Source: Nectonema munidae (lineage: Eukaryota; Nematomorpha; Nectonematoida; Nectonematidae). Taken from it: a DNA stretch of 64,000 nucleotides. The notes beneath the pieces are model-generated. The model saw only the letters and a list, made by a program, of their open reading frames with translations, ran no database searches and was not told where the DNA came from. Of this stretch, positions 12,801 to 22,620 are shown one piece after another. A program made the position numbers and the translations under genes. Location of the stretch: NCBI GenBank assembly GCA_030549495.1, contig JAUIRK010001056.1, positions 1,169,501 to 1,233,500 on the forward strand, in the 5' to 3' direction. Each line of letters starts with the position of its first letter. Positions within the stretch are counted from its first letter, which is position 1.

Positions 12801-15800
12801 GTGATTCCGTCATTTTTCAATTTTTTACTTCTTCAAACGTTCTTTATTAGTTCCTTATTTTTTTTTGGGTAAGACAAAGAAGTGAGACTTTTGCCGAAGA
12901 AAGGTTTTGTTGTGTTCAATTCAGAATCTAGTTATTTTATTTACTTTTATTTTAAGGTTTGAGCTGAGATGAGTATTCATCCATTTATTCATTCATTAAT
13001 ATTTATTTAACAAGTGAAAGTTTTCAATTTTGATTACTCATTTTTTTATTTTAGGAAATTATTTAGACTTTGACAGAAATGCCTTTACATCGAGGTCCGG
13101 TGGAAAAGTGGATGCGCTAAAGTATCTCAAGGATGAATGTAATTTTAAATTCATTTCAATGATTGGTGATGGGATAACTGACCTCGAAACAAAATGCATC
13201 GCTGTAAGAACCTTCTTTAATTTCTTTGCTAACATGCTTTAAAAAGTGCTACTTTTTTAAATGTGTTTTTTACCTATTTTGATTCGAGTCCTTTCTCCCT
13301 CAGTATTATGTGTATTGGATTAATCCTTTTTATTGGATTAAAAAGGAAAAAGGCTTAACAGCTGCTAAAGTGTTATATAATTTTTATATATATAGATAGC
13401 TCCTGTGTGTATGTAACTCTGTACAAGTGTTTAATAGAATTCTTTAAATTCTCGCTAAGAGCAAGTTCACAATCGTGCGCATTATATGTTATTATGATGT
13501 ATGACCTTTCTTAATGCGTTTGGGAACGTCGTATGGGGTGATTCTTCTGGCCATTGTGGTGTAGGCATTGTTGAGCGCCATCCCCAATGTAATGAGTTCC
13601 TTCTTTCTGTGATTCTTTGCTGACTATTATTATTATCGATCGAATATTACTTTCATTTATGTTTTCCTGGATTTTAGTTTCAAAATGAGCTAAATGACCA
13701 AATTCATTATCATTAGAACTTTTAACTTTTGCATAATGAATGAGGAATAACCTTCAGTTCTACTAGTTAAACACCCGACCGTACTAGATTAAACATGTTT
13801 CTTTAAAAGTGCTTGGCTCGAAGATATGAGCCACGACAAGAGTCGGAAAAAACCTTGGGGTTTCTTCAGAAAATTTCAACTTTGTTTTTTTGTGTTAAAA
13901 CATTCGGTTTTTGGGTTCTTCAGGCAAAACTGTATCCTTTAATTTTTTTTGGTTCATATATTTTAAAGTCTTAAAAATAGGAATGAACTTTTCTACTTTT
14001 ATTTTTACTAAGAAATGCATCTTCTGCTAATATTTCATCATATGTAGTAAGACGCTTTCTTCGTTCCGATTCTCATTTTCTCATTACTGTAGACTGCACC
14101 TGAACACACCCTTATTGCGTTCAATTCCTATTCACTGTATTTATCTGTAGTTTCCTGGAAATAGATTCAAGAAGACTTTTTGCAACAGCGATGTCCACAT
14201 CTTTTGATTGTAGGATCTTGTTTGTATTGTTCAATCATTCTTACAAATGAATCCGAAGAATTGTGTAAAAATTTTGCTCACCTTTTCCATTTTCTTGCTT
14301 AAATGTCTTGCTTTTTATCGCTTATTTGCTTCCTGATAAGTATTAGCTATTATAGATTTCAGAGTTATTTGTTCAAATCCCACATGAGCATTAATAGCAT
14401 CAGCATGTGCTGACCATGATTTTTGAGATATATGGTTGAAGAGATTAGCCTGAGCAAACGATGACTTTAATACGTTTCAAAAAAATCAAATAATAAGAAT
14501 GTCATATTTTTGAAATATCCATTATAAAATATTCAATAATTCTTTTTTTTGTTGTTTTCTTTCGCCCATTTTAAATGCCAACGTTAACATCTCAGCACGT
14601 TTCATATCATTTCAAATCTGGCTTATATAAAATAAAAAGTAAATGGATTGAAATCGGGGGTCTGGAAGACGTTTGGTATTGTGGTAAATGAAAAAAACAC
14701 AGATTTGGATTTTGCCGCTTCTAAAGTATGCTTTCGCTTATTGTGGAAGAAAAACAGGTACTTCTATTCTTAGGAGACACAAGTGCAAAATATATCCTAT
14801 TCAAACTTTACTGACTAATGCTATCAAGCCAGTTTTGAATAATGTTAAAGTTATTTCGAAAGCTAAAAAAGAAAACATTAAACTGGCATGCGTCCGTTTT
14901 ATAGCTAAATATCTTAGACCATTTGAAACGATCGGTTGTGGTGGATTCATTGACTTAGTTGAAGAGGTAAACTCTAACGCTTTTTTAAATTTGTAAAATT
15001 ATTTTACATGAGAAAACAAACTTTTTTTAATTTTTTTAACAAATTAGATAAATACAAATTTGAAAAATCCAAGGTCTTTTGTGATTCTATATTCAAAATT
15101 TGAAATATTGCAATTGTTGATGGAACAATTTGTTTATTCAGATAACAAAACGTGTTAAGACAAAACTTTATTTGTAAAAAAAATTAATAATAGTAGTATA
15201 GTATATCTAAGATTTTTTTTCCAAGCATGTTATGGATATAAATAACATTTAATTAGCTTTGTATTATTTCGATAAAATGCGGATCGGGTGCGGTTGCAAA
15301 TTGATAAATGTAGGGCGGGTTCAAATTGAAAAAATGCGGGGCGGGGCTGGGGCAAATTGATATAATGCGGGGCGGGTGCGTCCAACTTTTTACAACCCGC
15401 GCAGGGCTCTACTTTGCAGCGCTCCAGTTGAAAATGGATAATTTTTCAAAGGCATTCGATTCCTTTCGATAAAATTTTATTACAACTTTCCACTTGCCTA
15501 TTTTTTATGGATTATAGCTTGAAGTACTTCTCTGAAATACATTACAGCTTGTTAAGAATTGTTTCACTTCGTTAGAAAGAAATGAATGAAAGAAGGATGA
15601 CCAAAACTTTTAGATTTAGTGCTCACATGGCGACAATCTTTTGAAATATTTAAAAAATTATAACTTGCTCGATATCTAAAGGACTCAAATTCCAAGTATC
15701 GAGGTATTTTCTTCTCCATCTCAAAAATAACGGCATGACTTTCAAAATTGCATTTTAAAACGACATCGCTACACAGATTTCCTAACAACTTTTAATCTAA

Positions 15801-16332
15801 AAGTTTAAAGTTTTGATAACTTTGAGTGTAGTGATATATTTGCCATTGAAATCCTTCTATGACATTTTTTTCGAGAAAATAACAATAATGATACACAGGG
15901 TTTCTAGTAGTACGAATGCTAATACGGTTTAATTCGCTTGATGATCCTTCTCCCCATGTTTAGTCTTTACCTTCTCAACTTTTCTTGAACCTAAACATAA
16001 AAACTGGGTGAATCGTGAACCTGCTATTTTTGTGCAATCTCAGACACCTTATGTAGGAGTAAAAACTTTAATTACGTCAATCGCCTTATTTTCAAGTATT
16101 CTCTGTCAAATAAACATACACTTAAGCGCTGATGAGGGTGTGATTGAAAAGACTTTTTTCGTGTCGTGATGCATTCCTTATTTTTGAAAGCCTTAATTGA
16201 TTCAATACATTTTCATAATTCAATTTTTTTAAGGATATGTTCATTGGATATGGGGGAAATGTTTGCAGGAAAGTTGTTCAAGAAAACTCAAAATACTTCA
16301 TCACTCATTTTGATGATTTGATTATACGATAA
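9809..16332 (+). CDS. PSPH: Phosphoserine phosphatase, three exons, complete
   Basis: Removes phosphate from L-3-phosphoserine to give L-serine, the last step of the phosphorylated serine pathway, in the cytosol. Exons are 9809-10211, 13055-13203 and 16234-16332; spliced length is 651 nt, coding 216 residues (human enzyme 225). This HAD-superfamily enzyme shows motif I FDVDST with nucleophile Asp14 and acid Asp16, substrate Glu23 and Arg59, motif II VSGGF (Ser103), motif III SGGK (Lys152) and motif IV GDGITD (Asp173, Asp177). The first ATG, 13 residues before Asp14, is chosen because the family starts a few residues upstream of motif I. Introns are GT-AG (donors gtaaga; acceptors ttttag and tttaag), in phase 1 and phase 0, and the frame closes perfectly. 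Intron 1 is 2843 bp and intron 2 is 3030 bp; both are rich in repeats. An AATAAA follows the stop by about 80 bp. No key residue is missing. Confidence 0.95.
10348..10526. repeat. Dispersed repeat interrupted by the RTE-like insertion
   Basis: Reverse-complement copy of 8270-8460. It runs up to 'atagcctgttac' at 10515-10526 and then breaks; its continuation (tagcctgttacttta) resumes at 11131. It supplies the target site of the insertion described next. Confidence 0.8.
10527..11129 (+). mobile_element. 5'-truncated RTE-like LINE with inverted 5' end
   Basis: The insertion is flanked by a 12 bp duplication, atagcctgttac (10515-10526 and 11130-11141), and the uninterrupted site survives at about 8290-8310 on the other strand. 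The + strand encodes the C-terminus of an RTE-type endonuclease/reverse transcriptase: 'EMKMLRMMPNVTRKDRI' from about 10705, then 'MRWYGHVLRR' and 'GKRKRGRPRLRW' at 10815-10930, ending after NRIKPSTPI. The first ~135 bp (10527-10660) are the reverse complement of 10679-10797, giving a long foldback with a spacer of about 10 bp. This matches the twin-priming inversions known from LINE integration. The 3' end is a GAA microsatellite tail. Confidence 0.85.
11044..11130 (+). repeat. (GAA)n microsatellite, 3' tail of the LINE
   Basis: About 28 uninterrupted GAA units follow directly after the 3' end of the RTE-like element (ggataagatgat) and end at the target duplication. RTE elements usually finish in short simple repeats, so this is the element's tail, perhaps lengthened later by slippage. 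Confidence 0.9.
11142..13054. other. Rest of PSPH intron 1: dispersed repeat and SINE-like copy
   Basis: 11712-11800 repeats the segment at 9125-9215. About 12530-12690 holds an A-box-like 'ttggttagatactggg' and a B-box match 'ggattcgacccc' 40-50 bp apart, followed by 'gatgaaaacgcctcgcggta', which has a diverged partner near 5690. This spacing and order fit a tRNA-derived SINE on the + strand. Other parts of the intron show no gene. Confidence 0.5.
13055..13203 (+). CDS. PSPH: PSPH exon 2 (HAD motifs III and IV)
   Basis: The acceptor 'ttattttag' precedes gaaattatttag, and the donor is gct|gtaaga. The leading GA completes a glycine codon begun by the last G of exon 1. The exon carries the lysine of SGGK and the aspartates of MIGDGITD, which bind the phosphate and Mg2+. 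Translation upstream of the acceptor is intronic. Confidence 0.93.
13204..14649. other. PSPH intron 2, first half: no gene seen
   Basis: Mostly AT-rich. About 13500-13625 is less AT-rich, and on the minus strand an open stretch reads 'LGMALNNAYTTMARRITPYD'. I do not recognise it and it lacks clear splice signals, so it is not called as an exon. Confidence 0.5.
14650..15000 (+). mobile_element. hAT transposase N-terminal fragment (Hermes-type DNA-binding region)
   Basis: The open frame at 14688-14996 contains 'KTGTSILRRHKCK', like the end of a BED zinc finger. It continues with 'ACVRFIAKYLRPFETIGCGG' and FIDLVEE, matching the signature (RPF.TV.G.GF..L) of the Hermes-type DNA-binding domain in hAT transposases. 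The catalytic domain is absent, and the frame ends soon after a possible donor (gaagag|gtaaac). It lies in PSPH intron 2 on the same strand as the gene and is a transposon fragment, not a PSPH exon. Confidence 0.7.
15273..15390. repeat. GC-rich minisatellite, ~4 units of 25-31 bp
   Basis: Units built on aaatgcggggcgggtg plus caaattgat repeat four times, giving a GC-rich patch within an AT-rich intron. It may be the internal part of a MITE, but the ends were not found. Confidence 0.7.
16234..16332 (+). CDS. PSPH: PSPH exon 3 (C-terminal end)
   Basis: After 'caatttttttaag' the frame reads DMFIGYGGNVCRKVVQ, then ENSKYFITHFDDLIIR and TAA. This aligns with the human C-terminus (DAFIGFGGNVIRQQV, then KWYITDF). 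The exon is only 33 codons including the stop. It ends three residues after the conserved DDL, slightly shorter than the human end. Confidence 0.93.
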   Translation, partial: DMFIGYGGNVCRKVVQENSKYFITHFDDLIIR

Positions 16333-16412
16333 ATAACCTTCATTTTTGGGATAAATTTTCTTTGGTTATCATTTCAAAGTTGAAATTCAGTTGGATGTAC
16401 AAAAATTATTAT

Positions 16413-16418
16413 AATAAA
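16413..16418 (+). terminator. Polyadenylation signal AATAAA of PSPH
   Basis: The canonical hexamer lies 81 bp downstream of the PSPH stop codon on the same strand. No stronger candidate lies between. Confidence 0.6.
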
Positions 16419-16713
16419 TAGAAGATAGAACAGTGGAAACATCCTTGAAAAATCGATTTGGTCTCTCATGATATTTTGAATAAATCTTTTGCTGATTGGG
16501 AAAACATTCCTTGCTCCACAAAATCTACATCACAACTGCTGAAGTTTCCTAGAGCTTTCACAAAACTTGCAAATCCTATTTTTAAAGAAATATTTGTGCG
16601 CAAATGTAATGACAATTTTACTTGTACAATCCTACTATGCTCTTTATCATGTAATAAACCACTCATTTTTTCTAAGTTGAAAATTTTTATTTATAAATTA
16701 GTATTTAAATAAA

Positions 16714-16848
16714 ATGGAGTCACGAGTATTGGCCATCATGCTCCTCTCTTTATCGATTGGAACCGCGTCTAAAATTGTGCAGATCAACGCATATGTTCTA
16801 ATGGAAGGCGGATATTTTCGAGTTAATTTATTCAGTATTTTAAATTAG
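16714..16848 (+). CDS. Small ORF with signal peptide, possible first exon
   Basis: The ATG follows 'ttaaataaa' and opens a 44-residue frame. It starts MESRVLAIMLLSLSIGTAS, a short n-region, a hydrophobic core and small residues suited to signal peptidase cleavage around residue 19. The first 85 bases are clearly less AT-rich than the flanks. It could be a tiny secreted peptide or the first coding exon of a longer protein; a good donor (tttgtaagtg) lies about 10 bp after the in-frame stop, and none is obvious inside. I do not recognise the product. It starts about 300 bp past the PSPH polyadenylation signal. Confidence 0.35.
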   Translation: MESRVLAIMLLSLSIGTASKIVQINAYVLMEGGYFRVNLFSILN

Positions 16849-17194
16849 TTAATTTAGTTTGTAAGTGTAGAGCTTAAAATGACTCAGCTAATTTGCTTTT
16901 ACACCCCACAAAGTGTCAGCAATAAATTCAGTCATGAGAGCTGAAAAATTTATACACTCTTGAAAAATGTATGACTGATCGTTTGAATGTCCAAAAAACT
17001 GTGTTAAAAATACTTTTTTGACTTTGCATATGTCCTTATTTTGTTTGAATAGATAAATAGAACCTAATTCTATAATTTTTACAATTTTTAATGGAATTTT
17101 AAAGACTGCTCATTAAACCTGAAGTTTTGTAAAACAAAAAATATTTTTTAATTTATATAATATACAATGTTTACTTCTATTTCGTATCTTGCAA

Positions 17195-17300
17195 TCAGGT
17201 TTTTGAAGTCGAAGTTCGAGTTCTGACTCGGAGTCTGTGGAGTCGCACGTTTTGAAAAGGAGTTGGAGTCGTAATGATCATTTTGACTCCGACTTCGATT
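17195..17300. repeat. Degenerate GGAGTC/GACTCC repeat with foldback
   Basis: Variants of ggagtcg and gaagtcg repeat on one side (17205-17272) and the complementary gactccgacttcga follows at about 17284-17297, so the segment can fold on itself. The minus-strand ORF across it is a by-product. Confidence 0.6.
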
Positions 17301-18191
17301 TTAAAAATAGTTATATTCATAATTGTTAGATTGAAAAATAAAGTCATAAACACTCTCTTAGTGCCCAACTTTTTGCAAAAACGCATCGTAAACATCTTTA
17401 CCATTTTAGGCTAACGTTGTCTTTTTGCAACTCATAAAAAAATCTGAAAAATTCAATAAAATTAAAGAAGGAACTTTTTTCATATCACAAATACCTTGTA
17501 AAGAAACATGCTCAGTTTATGAGTAGAAATTTTTGGAACAAAATTTTAAGCCAAATACTTTTGAAAAAATAATTCAGCATCAATCTAGTTTTTGAATTAT
17601 ATTCTTTTGGCTTAGATAAGGTTATGGACAATTATTTGGAAATTATTTTTGAAGACAATGTAAGAACGACACTAAACGACAGATACAAACCAAAAATCAA
17701 CATTTAAATAAATTATGCTGAAGAAAATAGATCAACCGTTTTAAAGTACACGCGTATATGATTCAGGACGTCCTTCAATGACATTCTAAAATCGATATTC
17801 AGAAACGACCTTGAAATATGGTAGGTACATGTCATCACACTTTAATATTAGCTTAAGATTGAAAATTGAGTCCGTAATTTATAACTGATGTTTCTAAAGC
17901 AATTTTGCATTTGTTGCATAATTATGAATTTTTAAATTCAAAGTCGTATATTTGTAAATAGGTGGAGTCATCTACAGCTCATATGTCCTTTTTGTCATTA
18001 TTAATAGGGTATAATTGATACCGGAAATTCAGGTGATTTGTTATCGAAACGTTCTTTATACACATTTCCCATTTTATACTTGTTGACTCAGGGCATATAC
18101 TCATTTAAATCTATAATATTGTCTTCTTAAAGTTTAAATTTTACTTTTGATTATGAAAAAAACAGATGATTGGTTGATTGATTAAAAAGCT
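17301..18191. other. AT-rich spacer, no gene seen
   Basis: Lies between the PSPH region and the 3' end of the minus-strand gene at 18.2 kb. No domain, repeat or splice pattern could be recognised. Confidence 0.6.
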
Positions 18192-18197
18192 TTTATT
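18192..18197 (-). terminator. Polyadenylation signal of the 18.2 kb minus-strand gene
   Basis: On the minus strand AATAAA lies about 23 bp after the stop codon of the exon at 18220-18786, a short but possible 3' UTR distance. Confidence 0.5.
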
Positions 18198-18219
18198 ATT
18201 TGAAAATGCAAAAATGATT

Positions 18220-18786
18220 TTAGGATTTGAAAGATTTGGCATGCATGATGTTTTGGAGCTTTTCTTTATGTTTAGGCACAATCTTCCTGATCACTTGAAA
18301 TAAGAAGTTTTTGTAAAAGCTTTCCTTCGAAACTTTGAAATCTTCTTGCCTTGCTCTTGATTTCTTCGTTAGGGACGCTTTAAGAGCCAACGGTGAGTAT
18401 TTTGCCGACTTATTCACAAGGACCTCTTCATATCTCCCTTCCACCCCAGCACACAGTAATCCTTTGTCTCGATGTGCTAACAAATTCCTCATTTCCTTGA
18501 GCTGAGATATCTCGGCTCTAGCACTCGCCAACTTCTCTTCCCATACTTCTTCCATTTTTCTTTGCCTAGAGATTAGGATCCACTCCTTGAATTTTAGGTC
18601 TTTTATTTCGTGCAAGTAACTCTGCTCGATGCAGCTTAGATTCGTTTCATAACTCTCGTATAATCTCTTCACCACGAACAAAATAATGTTAAGCTTTTTC
18701 TTTTCAAAGGCGATGCATTTCGTAGTCTCTAATTTGATATATTTTTCGCATATGATTTCTCTTTCCAAAATGTCTTTTTCAAAGTT
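18220..18786 (-). CDS. Terminal exon of an unrecognised coiled-coil protein gene
   Basis: A 188-codon open stretch, richer in GC than its surroundings, ends in a stop followed by AATAAA. There is no ATG at its upstream end: an in-frame TAG directly precedes it within 'gctttag', which reads well as a 3' splice acceptor, so this is a last exon whose upstream exons were not found. The middle (SRQRKMEEVWEEKLASARA, then EISQLKEM) is charged with heptad spacing, suggesting a coiled coil. The C-terminal third is basic, with KASLTKKSRARQEDF and RKIVPKHKEKLQNIMH. There is no signal peptide and no membrane segment. I do not recognise the family; a cytoskeletal or ciliary protein is possible but is a guess. 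Confidence 0.6.
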   Translation of the reverse strand, partial: NFEKDILEREIICEKYIKLETTKCIAFEKKKLNIILFVVKRLYESYETNLSCIEQSYLHEIKDLKFKEWILISRQRKMEEVWEEKLASARAEISQLKEMRNLLAHRDKGLLCAGVEGRYEEVLVNKSAKYSPLALKASLTKKSRARQEDFKVSKESFYKNFLFQVIRKIVPKHKEKLQNIMHAKSFKS

Positions 18787-18792
18787 CTAAAG

Positions 18793-19899
18793 CATAAACT
18801 ATTATTTACATCACTGCCCCAAGAAGACTTTTGAGTTATTTTTTTTTAGAATTTATTGACCAAAGAAGAAAATATATTTTGAAATATCAAGAGTAAGGTT
18901 AAATTTACTTTCATTTCCACTATTTTTTTTCAAAATTAATTTTGATATTAATTTTATTAATGGGTTTTTCATAAGAAGAAAACTATTTCATTCTATCTAT
19001 AGTATACAAAGTAGATATATAAAATCTGTGTTTTTAAGTATGTTAAAAAATATCCCTGAATTAATCTGCATATAGAGGAAAAATGATTTTATTATCTTTT
19101 TTGCTCTATCTTGCAAGTTTTTTACTCTGTTTTTCATTCAATATTAAAATTCTTATTCACCACAGTTGTAATTTTTCTCATCTCTTTTCGCTCTATTAAC
19201 TTTTCCCAGAAATTGTCTTCAATCATCGTTGATATGCCTTCGAAGAACATTTTTTCCAAAATAATATTTTTATTATTATTGAAAACTTCAATTTTCCTAG
19301 TTCTAACTATGGTTATAGAACGCTTCATTCATAAATATTTAAGCTAAAGGCAATTTAACAAGTGACATTTCAACTAAACAACGTTTTAACTTGATAAAAA
19401 ATATGCTTTTGTTCCTTCATTCAAAAAGAATCTTCGACCATTTTGTGTAAAAAAAATATGAAGGAATATCCCGTGATATTTTGCTATTGGCAGATAATCG
19501 AAAAATTGGACGAAAAGACGAGTCGCCGTTTGTAACCTCTTTTTTTCAATTAAACTTTCTTTGTTCTAATAGTTTTAAAAATGTATTATTCATAGATTTT
19601 GACTAAATATGTATAAATTATTTTTAAATGAAACATGAAAAACAAATTTACTACACAAATATTTCTTTCTTGATATTCCTATAATGTCTAAAACGTTGCG
19701 ATTTAATCTGCTTTATAATATTTCCAAAAGTCTAAATCTAATTCTTTTTTGTTTCAATTATTGCACTAAATATAAACACTTAGGTATTATCTATTGACAC
19801 ATATGTTTCTATAATACATAACACTATATTTAAAAATTAACAAAGTTTTTTGTAATCTTGATTAATTGCGTTTTTCAATATGGATACTCTATCTTACTT
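18793..19899. other. AT-rich spacer, no supported gene
   Basis: Should contain or precede the upstream exons of the minus-strand gene at 18.2 kb, but no convincing exon was found. ORFs on both strands at 19.11-19.35 kb overlap each other and have no recognisable features. Confidence 0.5.
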
Positions 19900-20622
19900 T
19901 TCACCGAAATCTGATAAAGATAAAAATGTAAATGAAGAATATTTATATTCATTCACTTCTGATACTGTTGCAGAATCCAATGCAACTTTTCAATGAATTG
20001 ACGAGTAAAAAGTACTGCTAACATTTTGTTTATTCAAAGTCTAATGATGTTCCATAGGTTTTTCAAAAAATCGAGACTTTGTTGATGAAATCACCTGGAG
20101 AAAAAATTTGAAATTGGACTCTAGACCAATGTCATTAAAAGATAAATTGAAATGAAAAAACGAATTGCTGCTTTTGATTCCTTTACGCCAAATACTGTAC
20201 AAAAATACACAATTATGCATGGAAAAATAGCGCAATCTGATCTAGAATTTTTATGCTTGAATACAATATGTAAGAGGTTTTTTACTATCCTAAACAATTT
20301 GTTGAACGAAGAATGAAGTGTTCCTTTGTTTGCAAACTCAATGAGCCGGTATCGCTTCAAAAATCCAAATCTTGATGATTTTCTTTCAGGATCATTTTAC
20401 TCCTATGCGTGATATTTGCTAAGGTTTTATACATACTTCCGAAGAAAGATTTATTCCTAACGAGATTTAACGATCGACGAACAACTTTTGCCGTGTATAC
20501 TAAGATTCTGTTATATCCAATATATTGTTTTATTTAGCGGATAGCAAACGTTATAAGGAAAGAAGTTATGACAAACTAAAAAGTCGTTTAAAATAACATT
20601 TCTCGCAGATTGTCTAATGCAG
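19900..20622 (+). mobile_element. piggyBac transposase fossil, N-terminal and catalytic part
   Basis: One frame near 20465-20525 reads 'DLTIDEQLLPCILRFCYIQY', matching the piggyBac block around a catalytic Asp (LTVDEQLVPFRGRC.F.QY). Another frame slightly downstream gives 'KSFKITFLADCLM', like the block KPAKFGIKFW.L.D. Stops and frameshifts are frequent. The sequence is cut at 20623 by a hAT-type end; the cysteine-rich C-terminus reappears at 22.47 kb. Confidence 0.65.
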
Positions 20623-20741
20623 TGTTTTTTCAACGGGTGCCATATGGCCCCCTGGGGGGGGGGGCACAGAAAAATTGTGGGAGCCACAGATCAAAGTGAA
20701 AAAATTTGTGACTTCATATAGAGAACTATAACAATACGAAG
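20623..20741 (+). mobile_element. hAT element left end
   Basis: Starts cagtgttttttcaacgggtg and continues with a 'gccccctggggggg' block, matching the usual 5' terminus of Charlie-like hAT elements (CAGTGTTTCTCAACCGGTG). It interrupts the piggyBac frame directly after ADCLM. The matching right end was not found; the hAT C-terminal fragment at 21095 may belong to it. Confidence 0.55.
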
Positions 20742-20996
20742 CAGTGGCTTAGTTAGACATAGGGCACGAGGGGCCTTGCGCCCCGATGTTCCTTGTGGCG
20801 CCCCCTTCCTCCGTGTACCTACATATTATAATTACATTTATATATAGTTGATTTTCTCACAATATATTATGTTCCACACAACATCCATAGAAGACTTTAA
20901 TAATAAAGTTTTCTGTTAGCAATGTTTTATCAAAAAATTTCAATGTGTGGCCCCCAGTGCCCCCCCCCCATTTACTTTTTTCCGGCTACGCCGCTG
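20742..20996. mobile_element. hAT MITE with perfect 8 bp target duplication
   Basis: The termini are cagtggcttagttag and ctacgccgctg, and the direct repeats atacgaag flank the element at 20734-20741 and 20997-21004. The 255 bp interior is non-coding, with G/C-run edges typical of hAT MITEs. It sits inside the hAT material that broke the piggyBac copy. Confidence 0.88.
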
Positions 20997-21094
20997 ATAC
21001 GAAGTGTAAAAAAATTTAGAAATTTAATTATTATTTAATTTAATTAGAGTTTTATTTTTTTTAATACGCTTTTTTGATATATTTAAAAACGACG

Positions 21095-21270
21095 GTGTTC
21101 CATGGTTTGTGGATCCTTTCATTTTTGATCCATCTGAAGTTGATATAGAAATTCAAGAAAGTTTGATTGAACTTAAAAAGAACACAGCAGCATTCCCTAG
21201 ATTCAAATATAGAGGGTATCAAAAGTTGTGGATGGATGAAGAAATTGTTCAAAAACACCTTTATGGAAAA
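21095..21270 (+). mobile_element. hAT (ZBED5-like) transposase C-terminal fragment
   Basis: The translation 'DGVPWFVDPFIFDPSEVDIE' continues as 'IQESLIELKKNTAAFPRFKY' and 'GYQKLWMDEE'. It matches the stretch before the dimerisation domain in ZBED5/GTF2IRD2-like hAT transposases (W..NPF...EVD..VQE.LIEL...LK.KF...G...FW). The frame then stops and no complete protein remains. Confidence 0.6.
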
Positions 21271-22469
21271 AGATGAAAATATTTTTACTTCCTTTTCCTA
21301 CATCTTATTTAGTCCGGCTTTAGCAGAGTTATCCAACTGTTGTAAAAACTCGAAATCACCTTGCAAAAGAAAAAGAGTAGATTTACGCGCCTCTCAAAGC
21401 ATTATATTTAATAATTTCAAAGAGAGAACAAAAGAGCTTGGAACATAAATCAAGAATCTATAATATGCTTTCAAAGAAAATAATTTAATTGTATTAAATG
21501 TTCATCTTAAAGGTTTTGACGCTTTCTAGCGTTTTAAAAACAGGCATTCAGCATTGGAGGCTGCTTTTCGGAGTTGTGCTCTTCATTGGCATTACGCTAA
21601 CTTTCTAGAAAGCTAAATTTTTAGGTTCCTAGTAATGAGGAAATGAGAATCTTGCAAGAACTTTGAAAACAGTTACTGTTTCCTTTAGTTCGGAGCAAAC
21701 TACCTCTCTGATGAGCTATTAGAAAAAGATGTAGCCAAATTTTTAAATACGAAATTTAATCCCTTAACACTAGAAAGACCAGCTCAGTCATTTGACATAT
21801 TTTGAATTTTTTATACTGTTGTTTTATAAGATAGATATATGAAATTATATATTTTTACATATCTTTTTAATCTTTGTTATACTCCAATTCTTTTGTCTGA
21901 AGAAGCCTTGTGGAGGCTTGGTAATCTTTATCTTGCTAATTTCCTTCAGTTTCATCATGATGTTTTATAAAATTGAATTATTAAAATTTTTAGAGTTCTA
22001 TTATTTTTATACGACACTTGCATATTTCATTTTGTTTAAAAAAAATTTTAATATCAGTATTTTTTTCAAATCTTTTCCTTTATAACTGCTCAAGGTCTTA
22101 GTGGCATACGGGACGTTACGTTGTGGAATTGCGTTACTGTACGATAACTTTTTTTGTAAAAAAATAGATTCTACGAAAAAAGACTAAACTACAAAAAATA
22201 TCGAAGTTCAGTGTGATTTTGATCTTGGTACGTTCTTTTTTTATCGAACCTCTGAGTTGGAAATAAATTTATCGATTTGAAGCTTTGAAGTTTTTTAAGA
22301 TTTGAAGCGATCTGAAGATACCTTGAGTGTTGTAAATATGTCTTCAACTTGACTGTAAAACCTTTTACTTCTATCAAAAAACGGTCACCTTCTTTTGAAA
22401 AGATTATAATTATTCCTTTTTGATCAACTTTTTATTAATCAAGATTTTACAAGTAAAGAAATACCGGAA
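21271..22469. other. Decayed transposon DNA without clear genes
   Basis: The short ORF to 21448 continues past the hAT fragment without recognised motifs. The interval should hold the hAT right end and the missing middle of piggyBac, but neither could be placed with confidence. Confidence 0.4.
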
Positions 22470-22620
22470 GTTCGCTTTGATGGTTTTGGACATCAATTAA
22501 AAAATTTAAGAACATGAAAAAAGTGTATTTTCTGTAAACGATCTACGAACAAAAAAGTGTAATAAATGCAACGTTTCACTTCATATGAAGTGTTTCAATT
22601 GCTCTAAAAGTTGAATCAAA
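22470..22620 (+). mobile_element. piggyBac transposase C-terminal cysteine-rich region
   Basis: One frame gives 'RFDGFGHQLKN' and 'KKCIFCKRS', and the next gives 'RTKKCNKCNVSLHMKCFNCS'. Together these match the Cys-rich finger that ends piggyBac transposases (D..GH...RRC..C....R..Y.C..C.V.LC...CF). A frame change separates the two. It lies about 1.9 kb past the catalytic part and very likely belongs to the same copy. Confidence 0.6.

Noticed and set aside
13500-13625. Minus-strand open stretch 'LGMALNNAYTTMARRITPYD' as an exon
   Set aside because: No clear acceptor or donor and no family recognised; kept only as a remark on intron 2.
14688-14996. hAT fragment as an additional PSPH exon
   Set aside because: PSPH is complete and in frame without it, and its motifs are those of a hAT DNA-binding domain.
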